64,000 bases of DNA from Anaerolineae bacterium (GCA_020849765.1 JADLAY010000080.1:60463-124462), one strand, 5' to 3'; numbered from the stretch's first letter, positions 1-9,281 are shown. The notes: generated from the letters alone by a model not told the origin. Numbers and translations: made by a program.

Positions 1-2
1 TC

Positions 3-446
3 TCCAACCTGAGCGCGCAGACGGCCGTCGGCATCCTCTTCATCAGCTATGGCTGGACGATTGCCGCGCCGGAGTTGTTCAACATCGCCATCACGTCGAT
101 CTGGCTGCCGATCTTCAACATCATCTGCGCGCTGACGTTCGTCTACCCGCTGATCGGCATTCACAACCTGCTCAAAGCGGATAAAGAAGCGCGGCTCGTC
201 CAGGTCAGCCACAGGCAGCGCATCGCCGAGGAAGAGCTGCACCGGCGCGTCGACGCGCACGCCATGGTCGACATGGACAATCTGAACAAGGCGATGCAGG
301 CGCTCGAAACCGAGTACCAGGCGATCAAGCGCGCGCCGACCTGGCCGTGGCATCCCGAAGCGCCGCGCGCCGTCGCCGCCGCCCTCCTCTTCCCGATCCT
401 GCTCTGGTTGATGCAGCGCATCCTGGAGCGCTCGCTGGGGAGCTAA
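3..446 (+). CDS. C-terminal part of a membrane protein (5'-truncated by window edge)
   Basis: The frame is open from the first bases of the window, so the gene begins upstream and only about 147 C-terminal residues are seen. A hydrophobic segment near the start is followed by a second (IICALTFVYPLIGIHNLL), a roughly 60-residue charged helical stretch rich in Glu, Arg and Lys that could form a coiled coil, and a last hydrophobic segment just before the stop. A short internal TTG at 75 is unlikely to be the true start because coding sense continues upstream of it. The family is not recognised; the visible part suggests an inner-membrane protein with a cytoplasmic helical hairpin. Confidence 0.6.
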   Translation, partial: SNLSAQTAVGILFISYGWTIAAPELFNIAITSIWLPIFNIICALTFVYPLIGIHNLLKADKEARLVQVSHRQRIAEEELHRRVDAHAMVDMDNLNKAMQALETEYQAIKRAPTWPWHPEAPRAVAAALLFPILLWLMQRILERSLGS

Positions 447-459
447 CGTTCGATCATTT

Positions 460-484
460 GGGCGCATCGTCATGCGCCCCTACA
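460..484. repeat. Palindromic intergenic repeat, family C (GGGCGCATCG / ATGCGCCCCTAC)
   Basis: An inverted repeat GGGCGCAT...ATGCGCCC followed by CTAC lies just past the stop of the upstream gene. Near-identical arms recur at 17963, 36180 and 36331, and a longer related version (GTAGGGACGG... GTCCCTAC) at 7441 and 13940. It could act as a transcription-end hairpin but has no T-tract. Confidence 0.6.
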
Positions 485-589
485 CTGCCCCCATGATGGT
501 TCGCATTTGATTGCCTGACGCATCCAGCCAAGCAGCAGCCGTGCTGACGTGATATGATTGCTAGCAATGACGATAGAGGGGCTATCATC

Positions 590-1171
590 ATGGTCGCCGC
601 ACGGCATTACACCTGGACAATCGACGATTACCTGGCCTACGAAGGCGCCCATCAGATCAAGCACGAGTATGTCATGGGCTATGTCTATGCCATGGCGGGC
701 GCCAACAAGGCGCACATCCGCATCACCGGCAGCGCATACGCCAGCCTGTATAACCAGCTCAGCGGGCGTGATTGCAACGTCGACTCGGTCGATATGCGTG
801 TGGGCACGCCGTCGGGCCTATTCTCGTATCCCGACATTGTGATCGTTTGCGGCAAGGAAGAGACCCGAACCGATCACGGCACGGTGACCCTGCTCAATCC
901 GACGGCCATCATCGAAGTCCTCTCACCGACGACCGAGGTCTACGATCGCACGACCAAGTTCGATCACTACAAGTCGCTGTCCTCGCTCCAGGAGTATGTC
1001 CTGATCGCGCAGGACGAGCGCCGCATCGAATGTTTCCGCCGCCAACCAAATGACTTGTGGGAGCATTCTGTCGTGCGGGACAAGGGAGCAATGCTGCTCA
1101 CCTCCGTCGACTGCACGCTGGCGCTGGAAGACGTCTACGCCCGCGTCACGTTGGACGATCCAGCCACGTGA
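590..1171 (+). CDS. Uma2 family (DUF820) endonuclease-like protein
   Basis: About 193 residues, typical for Uma2/DUF820 proteins, which have a restriction-endonuclease-like PD-(D/E)xK core. Recognisable features are the N-terminal YTWTIDDYLAYEG, the HEYVMG motif, the central SYPDIVIVC with the core Asp, the IIEVLSPTTEVYDR block carrying the Glu of the E-x-x-S-P signature, and KFDHYKSLSSLQEYVLI. An in-frame ATG exists at 554, but the ATG at 590 is preceded at 8 bases by GAGGGG and gives the usual Uma2 N-terminus, so it is preferred. The gene stands alone between repeat-bearing spacers. Cellular role of the family is not established; many copies per genome are common in Cyanobacteria and Chloroflexota. 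Confidence 0.85.
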   Translation: MVAARHYTWTIDDYLAYEGAHQIKHEYVMGYVYAMAGANKAHIRITGSAYASLYNQLSGRDCNVDSVDMRVGTPSGLFSYPDIVIVCGKEETRTDHGTVTLLNPTAIIEVLSPTTEVYDRTTKFDHYKSLSSLQEYVLIAQDERRIECFRRQPNDLWEHSVVRDKGAMLLTSVDCTLALEDVYARVTLDDPAT

Positions 1172-1190
1172 CTTGAATCACATTTGCGTC

Positions 1191-1242
1191 CGCCAACGGG
1201 TCAACCCGTCGGCTAAGGTAAATCAAGCGCACTGAAGGCGCT
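1191..1242. repeat. Partial hairpin repeat, family B
   Basis: Shows the modules AACGGGTCAACCCGTCGGCTAA and AAGCGCACTGAAGGCGCT seen in the longer copies at 9151 and 18981 and in another short copy at 63781. It is a degenerate member of that intergenic family. Confidence 0.55.
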
Positions 1243-1310
1243 GTTGAAAATAGCTCCTAGAACTGCGATAGAGCCGTATCATCGGCTTCCTTGATCAGTT
1301 CAGTCTTCCT

Positions 1311-1392
1311 GAACTCAGAACTCGGAACCCAGAACATGTCCAGCGGCACTGTGAACCCGCACTGAGTACCGAGCACCGAGCACTGAGTACCC
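1311..1392. repeat. Heptanucleotide short tandem repeat tract (STRR-like)
   Basis: Two heptamer runs: GAACTCA-GAACTCG-GAACCCA, then CACTGAG-TACCGAG-CACCGAG-CACTGAG-TACC. Related tracts occur at 11720, 18039 and 36380. The whole spacer 1172-1540 shows no convincing gene; apart from the two repeats, the end (about 1480-1540) should contain the promoter of the next gene. Confidence 0.7.
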
Positions 1393-1540
1393 GCCCACCT
1401 ATCGGCGCACACAACAACCGTCCTACCTATTCCGTACGACATCTTTCCTGAACTCCCCTGTCAAACCTCACGCGTGCTTTGACATCCGGCGGAGAAAATG
1501 CTAATCTGAACGTCGCATCCAGGAGCGAGCCAATCGTTTC

Positions 1541-2809
1541 ATGATGATCCTCCAACGATTCGCCCGACTAACCAAAATTGGTCTCGGGGTCAAACGCTGG
1601 GTTGTCCTCGTTGTGGCCGGTATTGCCCTGCTGATCGCGAGCATCAGTTTAATGGTCGCGACATTGCTGGGCGGCGGCGTGTTGGCGAGCGCCTGGCAGA
1701 ACTGGGCCCTTGCCCTCGTCGGAGGCACCGCCGGGCTGGCGATGATCCTGTACGGCCTGCTGCGGCTGGTGCGCCGCTTCGTCGAGCCGTTCCGCGCGCA
1801 CAATGACGCGAGCATGATCGAAGTCCTTTACGAGCACAGCCAGCGCTCGAAGGGGATCAAGATCGTCGCGCTTGGCGGCGGCACGGGGATGCCGTCTGTG
1901 CTGCGCGGCCTCAAGTCCATCACACGCAATATCACGGCGGTCGTGACCGTCGCCGACGACGGCGGCAGTTCCGGCAGGCTGCGGCGTGAAATGGGCGTGC
2001 TGCCGCCGGGCGACCTGCGCAACAACATCGTCGCGCTGGCGGATGACGAAAGCAGCATGGCGCGCCTGTTCCAGTATCGCTTCGAAAGCGGTGACCTCAA
2101 GGGGCACGCCTTCGGCAATCTGTTCATCAGTGCGCTGTCCGCCGTGTCCGGCGGCCTTGAAGCAGCGCTGGTCGAAACGGGGCGTGTGCTCAACATTCAA
2201 GGGCGCGTGCTGCCATCGACCTTGCAGGATGTGACGCTGGCCGCGTGGATACGCCCGCTCGACGGCGACGAAGCCGAATGGATCGTCGGCGAATCGAACG
2301 TCACCGATGCAGGCGGCAGAATCGAGCAATTGTGCCTGGAACCGGCGGACGTTGAGGCGTATCCTGGTAGCGTCGACGCCATCCTGAATGCCGACCTCGT
2401 CGTCATCGGCCCCGGCAGCCTGTTCACGAGCATCCTTCCCAATCTGCTCGTGCCAGGCATTGCCGACGCGCTGCGGGCGACCAGCGCCGAGATCGTGTAC
2501 GTCTGCAACGTGGCGACGCAGCCCGGCGAGACGGATGCCTTCACGGTCGCCGACCACGTGCAGGCGATTGAGAAGCACATCGGGCGCGGGGTCTTCGGCG
2601 CCGTGCTGGCGAACAACAACTACCCGACGATGAACGCCGGGGTGAACACCATCTATGTGACGCCTGTGCCGCCCAATCACGACGTGCTCAAGCGCTACGA
2701 AATCATCAATGCCGACCTCGTCAACGAAGAAAAACCGTGGCGGCATGATCCCACCAAGCTCGCACAGGCCATTATGGCCGTGCGCAGCAACACGAATGGA
2801 GTAAACTAA
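1541..2809 (+). CDS. yvcK: Gluconeogenesis factor YvcK/CofD-like, membrane-anchored
   Basis: The protein (422 aa) has two hydrophobic helices at about residues 20-45 and 53-75 and then a full CofD/YvcK domain. Motifs: LGGGTGMPSVLRGLK from residue 111, ADDGGSSGRLR (138-148), PPGDLRNN (155-162), HAFGNLF (189-195) and the GPGSLFTSILPNLLV block. YvcK proteins bind UDP-sugars and are needed for morphology and growth on gluconeogenic carbon sources in Bacillus; soluble family members are shorter, so the N-terminal anchor is an added domain. Two adjacent ATGs (1541, 1544) are possible starts. The gene is followed by gap and pgk on the same strand, which fits a carbon-metabolism link. Confidence 0.92.
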   Translation: MMILQRFARLTKIGLGVKRWVVLVVAGIALLIASISLMVATLLGGGVLASAWQNWALALVGGTAGLAMILYGLLRLVRRFVEPFRAHNDASMIEVLYEHSQRSKGIKIVALGGGTGMPSVLRGLKSITRNITAVVTVADDGGSSGRLRREMGVLPPGDLRNNIVALADDESSMARLFQYRFESGDLKGHAFGNLFISALSAVSGGLEAALVETGRVLNIQGRVLPSTLQDVTLAAWIRPLDGDEAEWIVGESNVTDAGGRIEQLCLEPADVEAYPGSVDAILNADLVVIGPGSLFTSILPNLLVPGIADALRATSAEIVYVCNVATQPGETDAFTVADHVQAIEKHIGRGVFGAVLANNNYPTMNAGVNTIYVTPVPPNHDVLKRYEIINADLVNEEKPWRHDPTKLAQAIMAVRSNTNGVN

Positions 2810-2874
2810 GCGACTGAAGGGGTCACTTCCCAACTTCGCTCAGTGATGTAATCATGAATCAAGGAGACACAACC

Positions 2875-3888
2875 ATGGCGAAGATTCGCATTGGCATCAA
2901 CGGGTTCGGGCGCATTGGGCGTCAGGTAATGCGCGCGATCCGCGAGTATTATCCCGGTGACATCGACGTCGTCGCATTCAACGATCTCGGTGATCTGCCG
3001 ACGATGGCGCATCTTTTCCGCTACGATTCGAACTATGGCAAGTACAATGGCACGGTCGAGGTTGGCGAGGGTTCGCTCATCATCGACGGTGACGAGATCA
3101 AGGCGCTGGCAGAAAAAGACCCGGCAGCCCTGCCCTGGGGCGACCTGGGCGTCGACATCGTCATCGAGAGCACCGGCCGCTTCACCGACCGTGACAGCGC
3201 CAGCAAGCATCTGACCGCCGGCGCGAAGAAGGTCATCATCTCGGCCCCGGCCAAGGGTGAAGACATCACCATTTGCCTCGGCGTCAACGGCGATAAATAT
3301 GACCCGGCTGCGCACAACATCATCTCGAATGCGTCGTGCACGACCAACTGCCTCGCCCCCGCCGCCAAAGTCGTCAACGACATGCTGACGATCAAGCGCG
3401 GTCTGATGACGACCATCCACAGCTACACCAACGACCAGAACATCCTCGACCTGCCGCACAAAGATCTGCGCCGCGCTCGCGCCGCCGCTCTGAGCATGAT
3501 CCCGACGACGACCGGCGCCGCCAAGGCCGTCGCGCTCGTCATCCCGGAACTCAAGGGCAAGTTCGATGGCTTCTCGGTGCGCGTCCCGACCCCGACCGTC
3601 TCGCTGGTCGACTTCGTCTGCGAGACCGAAGGCTCGACGACCAAGGAAGAGCTGATCGCCGCCTTCGAAGCCGCCGCCGCGGGCCCGATGAAGGGCATCC
3701 TCGGCGTGTCGCACGAACCGCTCGTGTCGATCGACTTCAAGGGTGACAGCCGTTCGAGCATCATCGACGTCGGCAGCACTCAGGTCATGGGTGGTAACTT
3801 CCTCAAGGTCGTGACCTGGTACGACAATGAGTGGGGTTATTCCTGCCGCGTCGCCGACCTGGTCGAAAAAGTCGGTCAGGCACTCTAG
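2875..3888 (+). CDS. gap: Glyceraldehyde-3-phosphate dehydrogenase, type I
   Basis: A 337-residue GAPDH that oxidises glyceraldehyde 3-phosphate with NAD(P) and phosphate in glycolysis. The Rossmann motif INGFGRIGR is at residues 8-16, an acidic residue in AFNDLGD suggests NAD preference, and the catalytic Cys is residue 155 in SNASCTTNC, with the partner His in TTIHSYTNDQ. The C-terminal WYDNEWGYS is intact. ATG 2875 is chosen because AAGGAG lies 8 bases upstream; an in-frame ATG at 2854 would overlap that ribosome site. It follows yvcK by 65 bases and precedes pgk, so the three are probably co-transcribed. Confidence 0.97.
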   Translation: MAKIRIGINGFGRIGRQVMRAIREYYPGDIDVVAFNDLGDLPTMAHLFRYDSNYGKYNGTVEVGEGSLIIDGDEIKALAEKDPAALPWGDLGVDIVIESTGRFTDRDSASKHLTAGAKKVIISAPAKGEDITICLGVNGDKYDPAAHNIISNASCTTNCLAPAAKVVNDMLTIKRGLMTTIHSYTNDQNILDLPHKDLRRARAAALSMIPTTTGAAKAVALVIPELKGKFDGFSVRVPTPTVSLVDFVCETEGSTTKEELIAAFEAAAAGPMKGILGVSHEPLVSIDFKGDSRSSIIDVGSTQVMGGNFLKVVTWYDNEWGYSCRVADLVEKVGQAL

Positions 3889-3942
3889 CGGGCCATCGGC
3901 GGTTAGCTCTCCGCTTTCGGCTTAGTCTACCCCTAAGTGTCC

Positions 3943-3962
3943 CCTCTCCGACCTGGAGGGGG
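3943..3962. other. GC hairpin in the gap-pgk spacer
   Basis: CCCCTCTCC-GACCT-GGAGGGGG forms a short stem between gap and pgk. With no following T-run it is more likely an mRNA-stability or processing hairpin than a terminator. Confidence 0.35.
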
Positions 3963-4038
3963 GATATAGCCTTCCCAAAGGCCAACAGCGAATACCTAAG
4001 AGCCCACCGCCAACACCCACCAACCAAAGGCCATCACC

Positions 4039-5226
4039 ATGAACAAAATGACGATTCGCGACATCGATCTCAAGGGCAAGCGCGTTCTAGTGCGCGTCGA
4101 CTTCAACGTGCCGCTCGACGGCACCACGATCACCGACGACACGCGCATCCGCGCCGCCGTGCCAACGATCAAGGGGATCCTGGCGCAGCAGCCGCGCTAC
4201 GTGGCGCTGATGTCGCACCTGGGCCGCCCGAAAGGCGAGCCCGATCCGAAGTATTCGCTGAAGCCGGTCGCGCCCGCATTGAGCGCCCTGCTTGGCGTGC
4301 CGGTCGCCTTTGCCGAGGATTGCGTCGGCGAGGCGGCGGAGCAAGCCGCGGCAGCGCTGCCCGACGGCGGCGTGCTCCTGCTCGAAAACACGCGCTTCCA
4401 CGCGACCGAGACCAAGAACGACCTCGACCTGGCCAAGCAGATGGCGAAGCTGGGCGACGTGTTCGTCAACGACGCGTTCGGCAGCGCTCACCGCGCACAC
4501 AGCAGCACCGAGGGCGTGGCGCAGTTCCTGCCCGCCGTCAGCGGCCTGCTGCTTGAGAAAGAGATCGACTACCTGGGCACGGCGCTGGAAAACCCGAAGC
4601 GCCCGTTCGTCGCCATCCTGGGCGGCGCCAAGGTCAGCGACAAGATCGCCGTGATCGAATCGCTGCTCGGCAAGTGCGACACCCTGCTGATCGGCGGCGG
4701 CATGGCGAACACCTTCTTCGCCGCGCAGGGCTACGCGACCGGCAGTTCGCTGGTCGAGCCGGACGCGGTCGAGACGGCCAAGGGGCTGCTCGCAAAGGGC
4801 GCCGGTAAGCTCGTGCTGCCGACCGACGCCGTCATCGGCGACAAGTTTGCCGACGACGCCAACACCAAGGTGATCGAGGTCAGCGATGGCACGCCGGAAG
4901 GCTGGGGCATCTACGACATCGGCCCGGAGACGATCAAGCAGTTCGAAGCTCACATCATGGGCGCGCTGACGATCGTCTGGAATGGCCCGATGGGCGTCTT
5001 TGAGAAAGCCCCGTTCGCCGAGGGCACCAAGGCGATTGCGCGCGCGGTCGCCTCACGCACGGCGGATGGCGCGGTCAGCATCATCGGCGGCGGCGACTCG
5101 GTCGCGGCGGTCGAAGACGCGGGCGTCGCCGATCAGATCACGCACATTAGCACCGGCGGCGGCGCGAGCCTGGAAATGCTCGAAGGCAAGATTCTGCCCG
5201 GCCTCGCCGCGCTGAAGGATAAATAA
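4039..5226 (+). CDS. pgk: Phosphoglycerate kinase
   Basis: The protein is 395 aa, the normal length for bacterial Pgk, which transfers phosphate from 1,3-bisphosphoglycerate to ADP. Substrate-binding motifs VRVDFNVPLD (near residue 21), SHLGRPKGEPDP, NTRFHATE and NDAFGSAHRAHSS are present, as is the nucleotide-binding stretch ILGGAKVSDKI and the C-terminal GGGDSVAAVEDAG. ATG 4039 has only a weak purine-rich upstream site; a second in-frame ATG is at 4051. It is the third gene of the yvcK-gap-pgk run and is followed by a hairpin that may end the transcript. Confidence 0.97.
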   Translation: MNKMTIRDIDLKGKRVLVRVDFNVPLDGTTITDDTRIRAAVPTIKGILAQQPRYVALMSHLGRPKGEPDPKYSLKPVAPALSALLGVPVAFAEDCVGEAAEQAAAALPDGGVLLLENTRFHATETKNDLDLAKQMAKLGDVFVNDAFGSAHRAHSSTEGVAQFLPAVSGLLLEKEIDYLGTALENPKRPFVAILGGAKVSDKIAVIESLLGKCDTLLIGGGMANTFFAAQGYATGSSLVEPDAVETAKGLLAKGAGKLVLPTDAVIGDKFADDANTKVIEVSDGTPEGWGIYDIGPETIKQFEAHIMGALTIVWNGPMGVFEKAPFAEGTKAIARAVASRTADGAVSIIGGGDSVAAVEDAGVADQITHISTGGGASLEMLEGKILPGLAALKDK

Positions 5227-5237
5227 CGATTCACCCA

Positions 5238-5272
5238 GGGTGAGCCGGTTCCCGTTTGGGATCGGCTCGCCC
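5238..5272 (+). terminator. Possible terminator after pgk
   Basis: Arms GGGTGAGCCG and CGGCTCGCCC enclose a nested GTTCCCGTTTGGGATC loop immediately downstream of the pgk stop. The stem is strong but no T-tract follows, so this is tentative. Confidence 0.45.
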
Positions 5273-5430
5273 CCAGGCAATGCACTTAGCCCCCTGAATT
5301 CACGTACACGTTCGATATTTGTCTGTTGGGTACTGTCAGGTGCCGTGTGCACCAGGTGCGAAATGCCCTGTATGTGCGGTTGCCAGGTCAGCCTTAACCT
5401 TACTCACTAAACCAACACAAGCGAGCTACT

Positions 5431-7368
5431 ATGTGCGGTATCTTCGGTCACTATGTTCGTGCGCGAGGGGCCAGTGCAGATCCGGCGCTCATCGAGCGCA
5501 TGGCGAAACGACTCGTGCATCGCGGGCCGGACGGCTTCGGGACTTATCACGCCGGGCGTCTGGCAATGGGCGCGGGACGTCTGGCGATCATCGATCTGTC
5601 TGCGCCCGCGGGGCCGATCTTCAATGAGGATCGAACCGTGTCGGTCGTCTTCAACGGGGAGATCTACAACTATCGCGAGTTGCGCACGGAACTGGAACGT
5701 GCAGGGCATCATTTCAGAACCGCGACCGACACGGAAGTGATCGTCCACGGCTACGAGCAGTGGGGCAGCGATGTCGTCAAGCGGCTGCGGGGCATGTTCG
5801 CGCTGTGCCTCTACAGTGAGCACGACGAGCGCATGCTCCTGACGCGCGATCGTGCGGGCGAGAAACCGCTCTACTACGCGTTTCTCGACGACGAGTTCAT
5901 CTTCACCAGCGAAATCAAAGCCCTGTTTGAGCATCCGCACATGCCGACTCAGGTCAATGCCTCGGCCATGCCGCTCTATCTGACCTTTGGCTATGTCCCC
6001 CCGCCGCAGACGCTCTTCGCCGGCATTGAGAAACTCGCCCCAGGCGAACTGATGATCCTGGAGCGTGGGGTTCTCGTCCATCGTGAGCGTTACTGGCAAC
6101 CCTACATGGACACCACCGGACACGATTTCCGCTATGCCGATGCCGTTCGCCAGGTGCGCACTGCGGTGACTGAAGCCGTGGAAACGCGGATGATCAGTGA
6201 TGTCCCGGTCGGTGCGTTCCTGAGCGGCGGGCTCGACTCGACGGCGGTCGTCGCGCTGATGGCCCAGGCGACACCGAACCCCGTCCGCACTTTCACCGTC
6301 GGCTTCGACTTTGGCGCCGACGCCAAGAACGATCAGAAATTCAACGTCGACATGCGTTATGCCCGCGTGGCGGCGGATCATTACAGGACGGACCATCACA
6401 GTATCACGATCAAGGTCGATGACCGCCTGACCGACCTGCTGCCGCGGCTGGTCTGGCACATGGACGAACCTGTCGCGCAGCAGAGCATCATTCAGACGGC
6501 CTACGTGTCCGCGCTCGCACGCCGGATGGGGGTGCCCGTACTGTTGTCGGGCGACGCGGGCGACGAGCTGTTCGCCGGATACACCCATTATCGCGCTGAC
6601 CGGCTGCTAGAGAGCTACCAGTCGATTCTGCCGCCGCTGCGCAATCGAGTCCTGTCACCGCTGCTTTCCAGAGTCCAGCGCACAGAAAAACTGATCGAAA
6701 AGTCGCGCATCATCAGCCCGGCAGCCCGCTACCTCGCCTGGATGCGGATGATCGACCCGGCGCATCTACCCGGATTGCTGCAGGATCAAGCGTTGGCCCG
6801 GTCGGCAAGCGAACACGTCAGCGCCATTTTCGACCCCATCCTGCTCAGACCGAAGACCGCTCACTTTGCGGATCGGATTGCTTATGCCAGCTTCAACCTG
6901 TGGATCGCCGAAGATAGCAATATGCGGGTCGACAAGATGAGCATGGCGATGTCCGTCGAAGCGCGCGCGCCGCTTGAGGATCATCCTCTGGTCGACCTGG
7001 CCTTCCGTTTGCCCCTGGAATACAAACTGCGCGGCGGTGACTTCAAACGCGTGTTCAAGGATGCTGTGCGCGACCTGATCCCGGCTGCCATCCTCAAGCG
7101 CCCCAAGTGGGGTTTTGTGCCGCCGACTTCGGAGTGGCTGCGCACGGTCTTTCGCCCCCTGGTCGAGCGCTACATGTCGCCCGAACGCCTGCACGCGAGC
7201 GGCATCTTCAACGCCCGGCAGGTGTGTGAACTGGTCGAAGCCCACCGGGCCAAACGGAGCTACGAACTGTGGACGATCTGGCCGATCCTCGTCTTCCAGC
7301 TCTGGCACGCGCTCTATATCGAACGCGATCTCACGGTTGCGCCGCTGACCGCGACCGAGCTGGTGTAG
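5431..7368 (+). CDS. asnB: Asparagine synthase (glutamine-hydrolysing)
   Basis: A 645-aa class II glutamine amidotransferase plus synthetase. Cys2 of MCGIFGHYV is the glutaminase nucleophile; RLAIIDLS and FNGEIYNYRELR complete the Ntn domain. The ATP-pyrophosphatase PP-loop FLSGGLDSTAVVALM sits near residue 264, and LLSGDAGDELFAGY and the EDSNMRVDKMSMA block belong to the synthetase domain. It makes asparagine from aspartate, glutamine and ATP; this longer group is also often linked to cell-surface or secondary product gene sets, but no such partners are adjacent here. The start is fixed by the required Met-Cys. It sits 204 bases after pgk and may have its own promoter. Confidence 0.95.
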   Translation: MCGIFGHYVRARGASADPALIERMAKRLVHRGPDGFGTYHAGRLAMGAGRLAIIDLSAPAGPIFNEDRTVSVVFNGEIYNYRELRTELERAGHHFRTATDTEVIVHGYEQWGSDVVKRLRGMFALCLYSEHDERMLLTRDRAGEKPLYYAFLDDEFIFTSEIKALFEHPHMPTQVNASAMPLYLTFGYVPPPQTLFAGIEKLAPGELMILERGVLVHRERYWQPYMDTTGHDFRYADAVRQVRTAVTEAVETRMISDVPVGAFLSGGLDSTAVVALMAQATPNPVRTFTVGFDFGADAKNDQKFNVDMRYARVAADHYRTDHHSITIKVDDRLTDLLPRLVWHMDEPVAQQSIIQTAYVSALARRMGVPVLLSGDAGDELFAGYTHYRADRLLESYQSILPPLRNRVLSPLLSRVQRTEKLIEKSRIISPAARYLAWMRMIDPAHLPGLLQDQALARSASEHVSAIFDPILLRPKTAHFADRIAYASFNLWIAEDSNMRVDKMSMAMSVEARAPLEDHPLVDLAFRLPLEYKLRGGDFKRVFKDAVRDLIPAAILKRPKWGFVPPTSEWLRTVFRPLVERYMSPERLHASGIFNARQVCELVEAHRAKRSYELWTIWPILVFQLWHALYIERDLTVAPLTATELV

Positions 7369-7440
7369 GTTAGGCACGTTTGGCGTCCGCCCGGCCACCG
7401 CGTGGGCGGGCGGGCGGGATCTACGGTAGGAGCGACCATC

Positions 7441-7502
7441 GTAGGGACGGCATGAATGCCGTCCGCCGCCCCGCCCCGGACGCGATGAATCGCGTCCCTA
7501 CG
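7441..7502. repeat. Double-palindrome intergenic repeat, family C
   Basis: GTAGGGACGGCAT-GAATGCCGTCC is followed by GGACGCGAT-GAATCGCGTCCCTAC: two hairpins enclosed by GTAGGGAC/GTCCCTAC ends. A second copy of the same architecture is at 13940. It sits between two convergent genes. Confidence 0.7.
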
Positions 7503-7512
7503 CCGTCCGTTT

Positions 7513-8970
7513 TCACCCCGCGCCGTAGACGCCGATGCGCGGCACGCCGTCGCTGTCGGTGTATCCGGCGATCAACGCCTGTCCGTCGGCGCTGAAGCCG
7601 AGCGCGTAGAAACTCCCGAACACCTCGTCGCGCACGCTGGCCGCGCTGACCAACCCCGTCGCCAGGTCGAGGAAGGCGATGCGCCCGGTGTAATCCTCCG
7701 GCGTCTCGTCGACGTCGATCAGGCCGCTGCCGATGGCCGCCAACTGCCCCGTCGGATCGACCGCCAGCGCGGTCACGGCGACCGGCACGTCATCCAGCGC
7801 CGGGAAGACCTCGACGCGGCCCAGGCGTTCCAGCCGTCCCGAACGGATGCGATCCGGCAGCGCGGCGTCGTCCGCCAGCACGTTGTAGACCGCGACCGCC
7901 CCATCCGCCTCGCCGATCAGCAGTTGGCCCAGCGCACTGCCCGCCGCCCTGCTGAGCGCGAGCGCGCCATGCTCCGGGGCGGACGCCACGTCCTCCAGCG
8001 CCTCCAGGTCGAGCAGATGCGTCTCGCCGTCGGCCTCGCTCGTGCTGACGAGCGCGCCCAGGCCAGTCGTATCAACGAGCAGCGCTTCCGGCGCAAACGG
8101 CAGCTCGATCCGCCCGTGCTCCTCACCCGCCTCGATGTCCCACACGATCACCCGCCCGGCGTCGTCCTCACCGTGCGCGGTGATCAGGTATGGCGGGCTG
8201 ATGGCGAGCGCAGTCAGCGGCGGCTCATCCCCCAGATCGAACGGATCGCCGAGTGGCTGTAGGTCGGGGTTGGCGCGCGGATCGTAGCGATAGAGGGTGA
8301 CACGCTCGGCCTGCGTCTCCACATCGGTCGTGGCGGCAGCGACGAGACTCGCCGCCGAACTGACGGCCACACGGCGCAGCACGCCTTCGACGCTCACGCT
8401 CACCAGCGCCTCGAACGGATTACCCGCGTGATAGACGCTGAAGGCGTCGCGCCGGTCGGCCACGACCAGCAGATTGGCGAAGGCCGCGCTGTCGAAGCCA
8501 CCGGGCAGCAGATCGGGATACGGCAGCGCGGACAGGCTGTCGAGATTGTCACGTGTGATGGCCGGGCGCGAACCCGGCGCGAGCGCGTCGAACACGACGC
8601 CATTTTCCGCACCTTGAAGATAGTACGTCCGGTCGGCAGTGTTCGATTCCGCCGTCCAGCCGACTCGCCCATCGGCATCCACCCGCCACCAGACGACCCC
8701 ATCGGCGCAGGCAGGCCCGGCGATCAGCGTAAAGCGGCTCCCCGGCTGGATGTCGAACAGGTAGTGCCCGTCGAGCGCCGGGGTCTCGCGCACGCGGTTG
8801 GGCACGCCGTCGGCGCGGATCTCGCCCGCATCTCCCAGCGCCAGCCGCGGCGGCAGAAAGCCCTGGTAGTCCACCGGGCACAGGCCGCCGCCCTGGGCAT
8901 TCAGCCCGGCAGCATTCACGAACGGTAACAGCATCAAAATCGGCACGATCAGCCGCTGAATTCTCCGCAC
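7513..8970 (-). CDS. Secreted SH3-like plus beta-propeller protein
   Basis: 485 aa with an N-terminal signal peptide (basic MRRIQRL then a hydrophobic run ending near AAGLNAQ). Residues about 40-120 look like a bacterial SH3-like cell-envelope domain (RFTLIAGPACADGVVWWRVDADGRVGW). The remainder is a series of WD40/YVTN-like blades, for example RVIVWDIEAGEEHGRIELP and GRIAFLDLATGL, each with a closing hydrophobic strand. Such proteins are common in Anaerolineae and are presumed to act outside the cell membrane; no enzymatic motif is seen. It is transcribed alone, convergent to asnB. Confidence 0.7.
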   Translation of the reverse strand: MRRIQRLIVPILMLLPFVNAAGLNAQGGGLCPVDYQGFLPPRLALGDAGEIRADGVPNRVRETPALDGHYLFDIQPGSRFTLIAGPACADGVVWWRVDADGRVGWTAESNTADRTYYLQGAENGVVFDALAPGSRPAITRDNLDSLSALPYPDLLPGGFDSAAFANLLVVADRRDAFSVYHAGNPFEALVSVSVEGVLRRVAVSSAASLVAAATTDVETQAERVTLYRYDPRANPDLQPLGDPFDLGDEPPLTALAISPPYLITAHGEDDAGRVIVWDIEAGEEHGRIELPFAPEALLVDTTGLGALVSTSEADGETHLLDLEALEDVASAPEHGALALSRAAGSALGQLLIGEADGAVAVYNVLADDAALPDRIRSGRLERLGRVEVFPALDDVPVAVTALAVDPTGQLAAIGSGLIDVDETPEDYTGRIAFLDLATGLVSAASVRDEVFGSFYALGFSADGQALIAGYTDSDGVPRIGVYGAG

Positions 8971-9150
8971 AGGTCACTCCAATGCGACACTAACACGCAA
9001 GCAAGCGGCTCATTGTAGCGGAAAACGCCACCGGGTTGAGGATGGGTTTGGATGTGATCAACCGCGTAAGGCATCGCCAACCACAAACGGCGTTCGGTGC
9101 AATGAGTTATTCATGGAACCGTGCAAAGGGACATGCGGCGCGTTTGCGCT

Positions 9151-9281
9151 CGCCGGACGTTGAAACGCCCGGCTCACATCATCGAGCGCACTAAAGGCGC
9201 TCAGTCGTCCCTTCTGGTCGCTTATAGCCCCTTTAGTGGGCTTGATTTCCGTTAGCCGTTCGGCTTCAGCCAACGGCGAAA
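9151..9281. repeat. Triple-hairpin intergenic repeat, family B, full copy
   Basis: About 130 bases with three successive hairpins: CCGGACGTT-GAAACGCCCGG, AGCGCACTAAAGGCGCT, and GCCGTTCGGCTTCAGCCAACGGC, joined by a conserved linker (CCCTTTAGTGGGCTT). The copy at 18981 matches over the same span. The spacer 8971-9413 otherwise holds the CIRCE operator and no visible gene. Confidence 0.75.

Noticed and set aside
1649..2833. Minus-strand open frame of 394 codons
   Set aside because: Shadow of yvcK with no ribosome site or domain.
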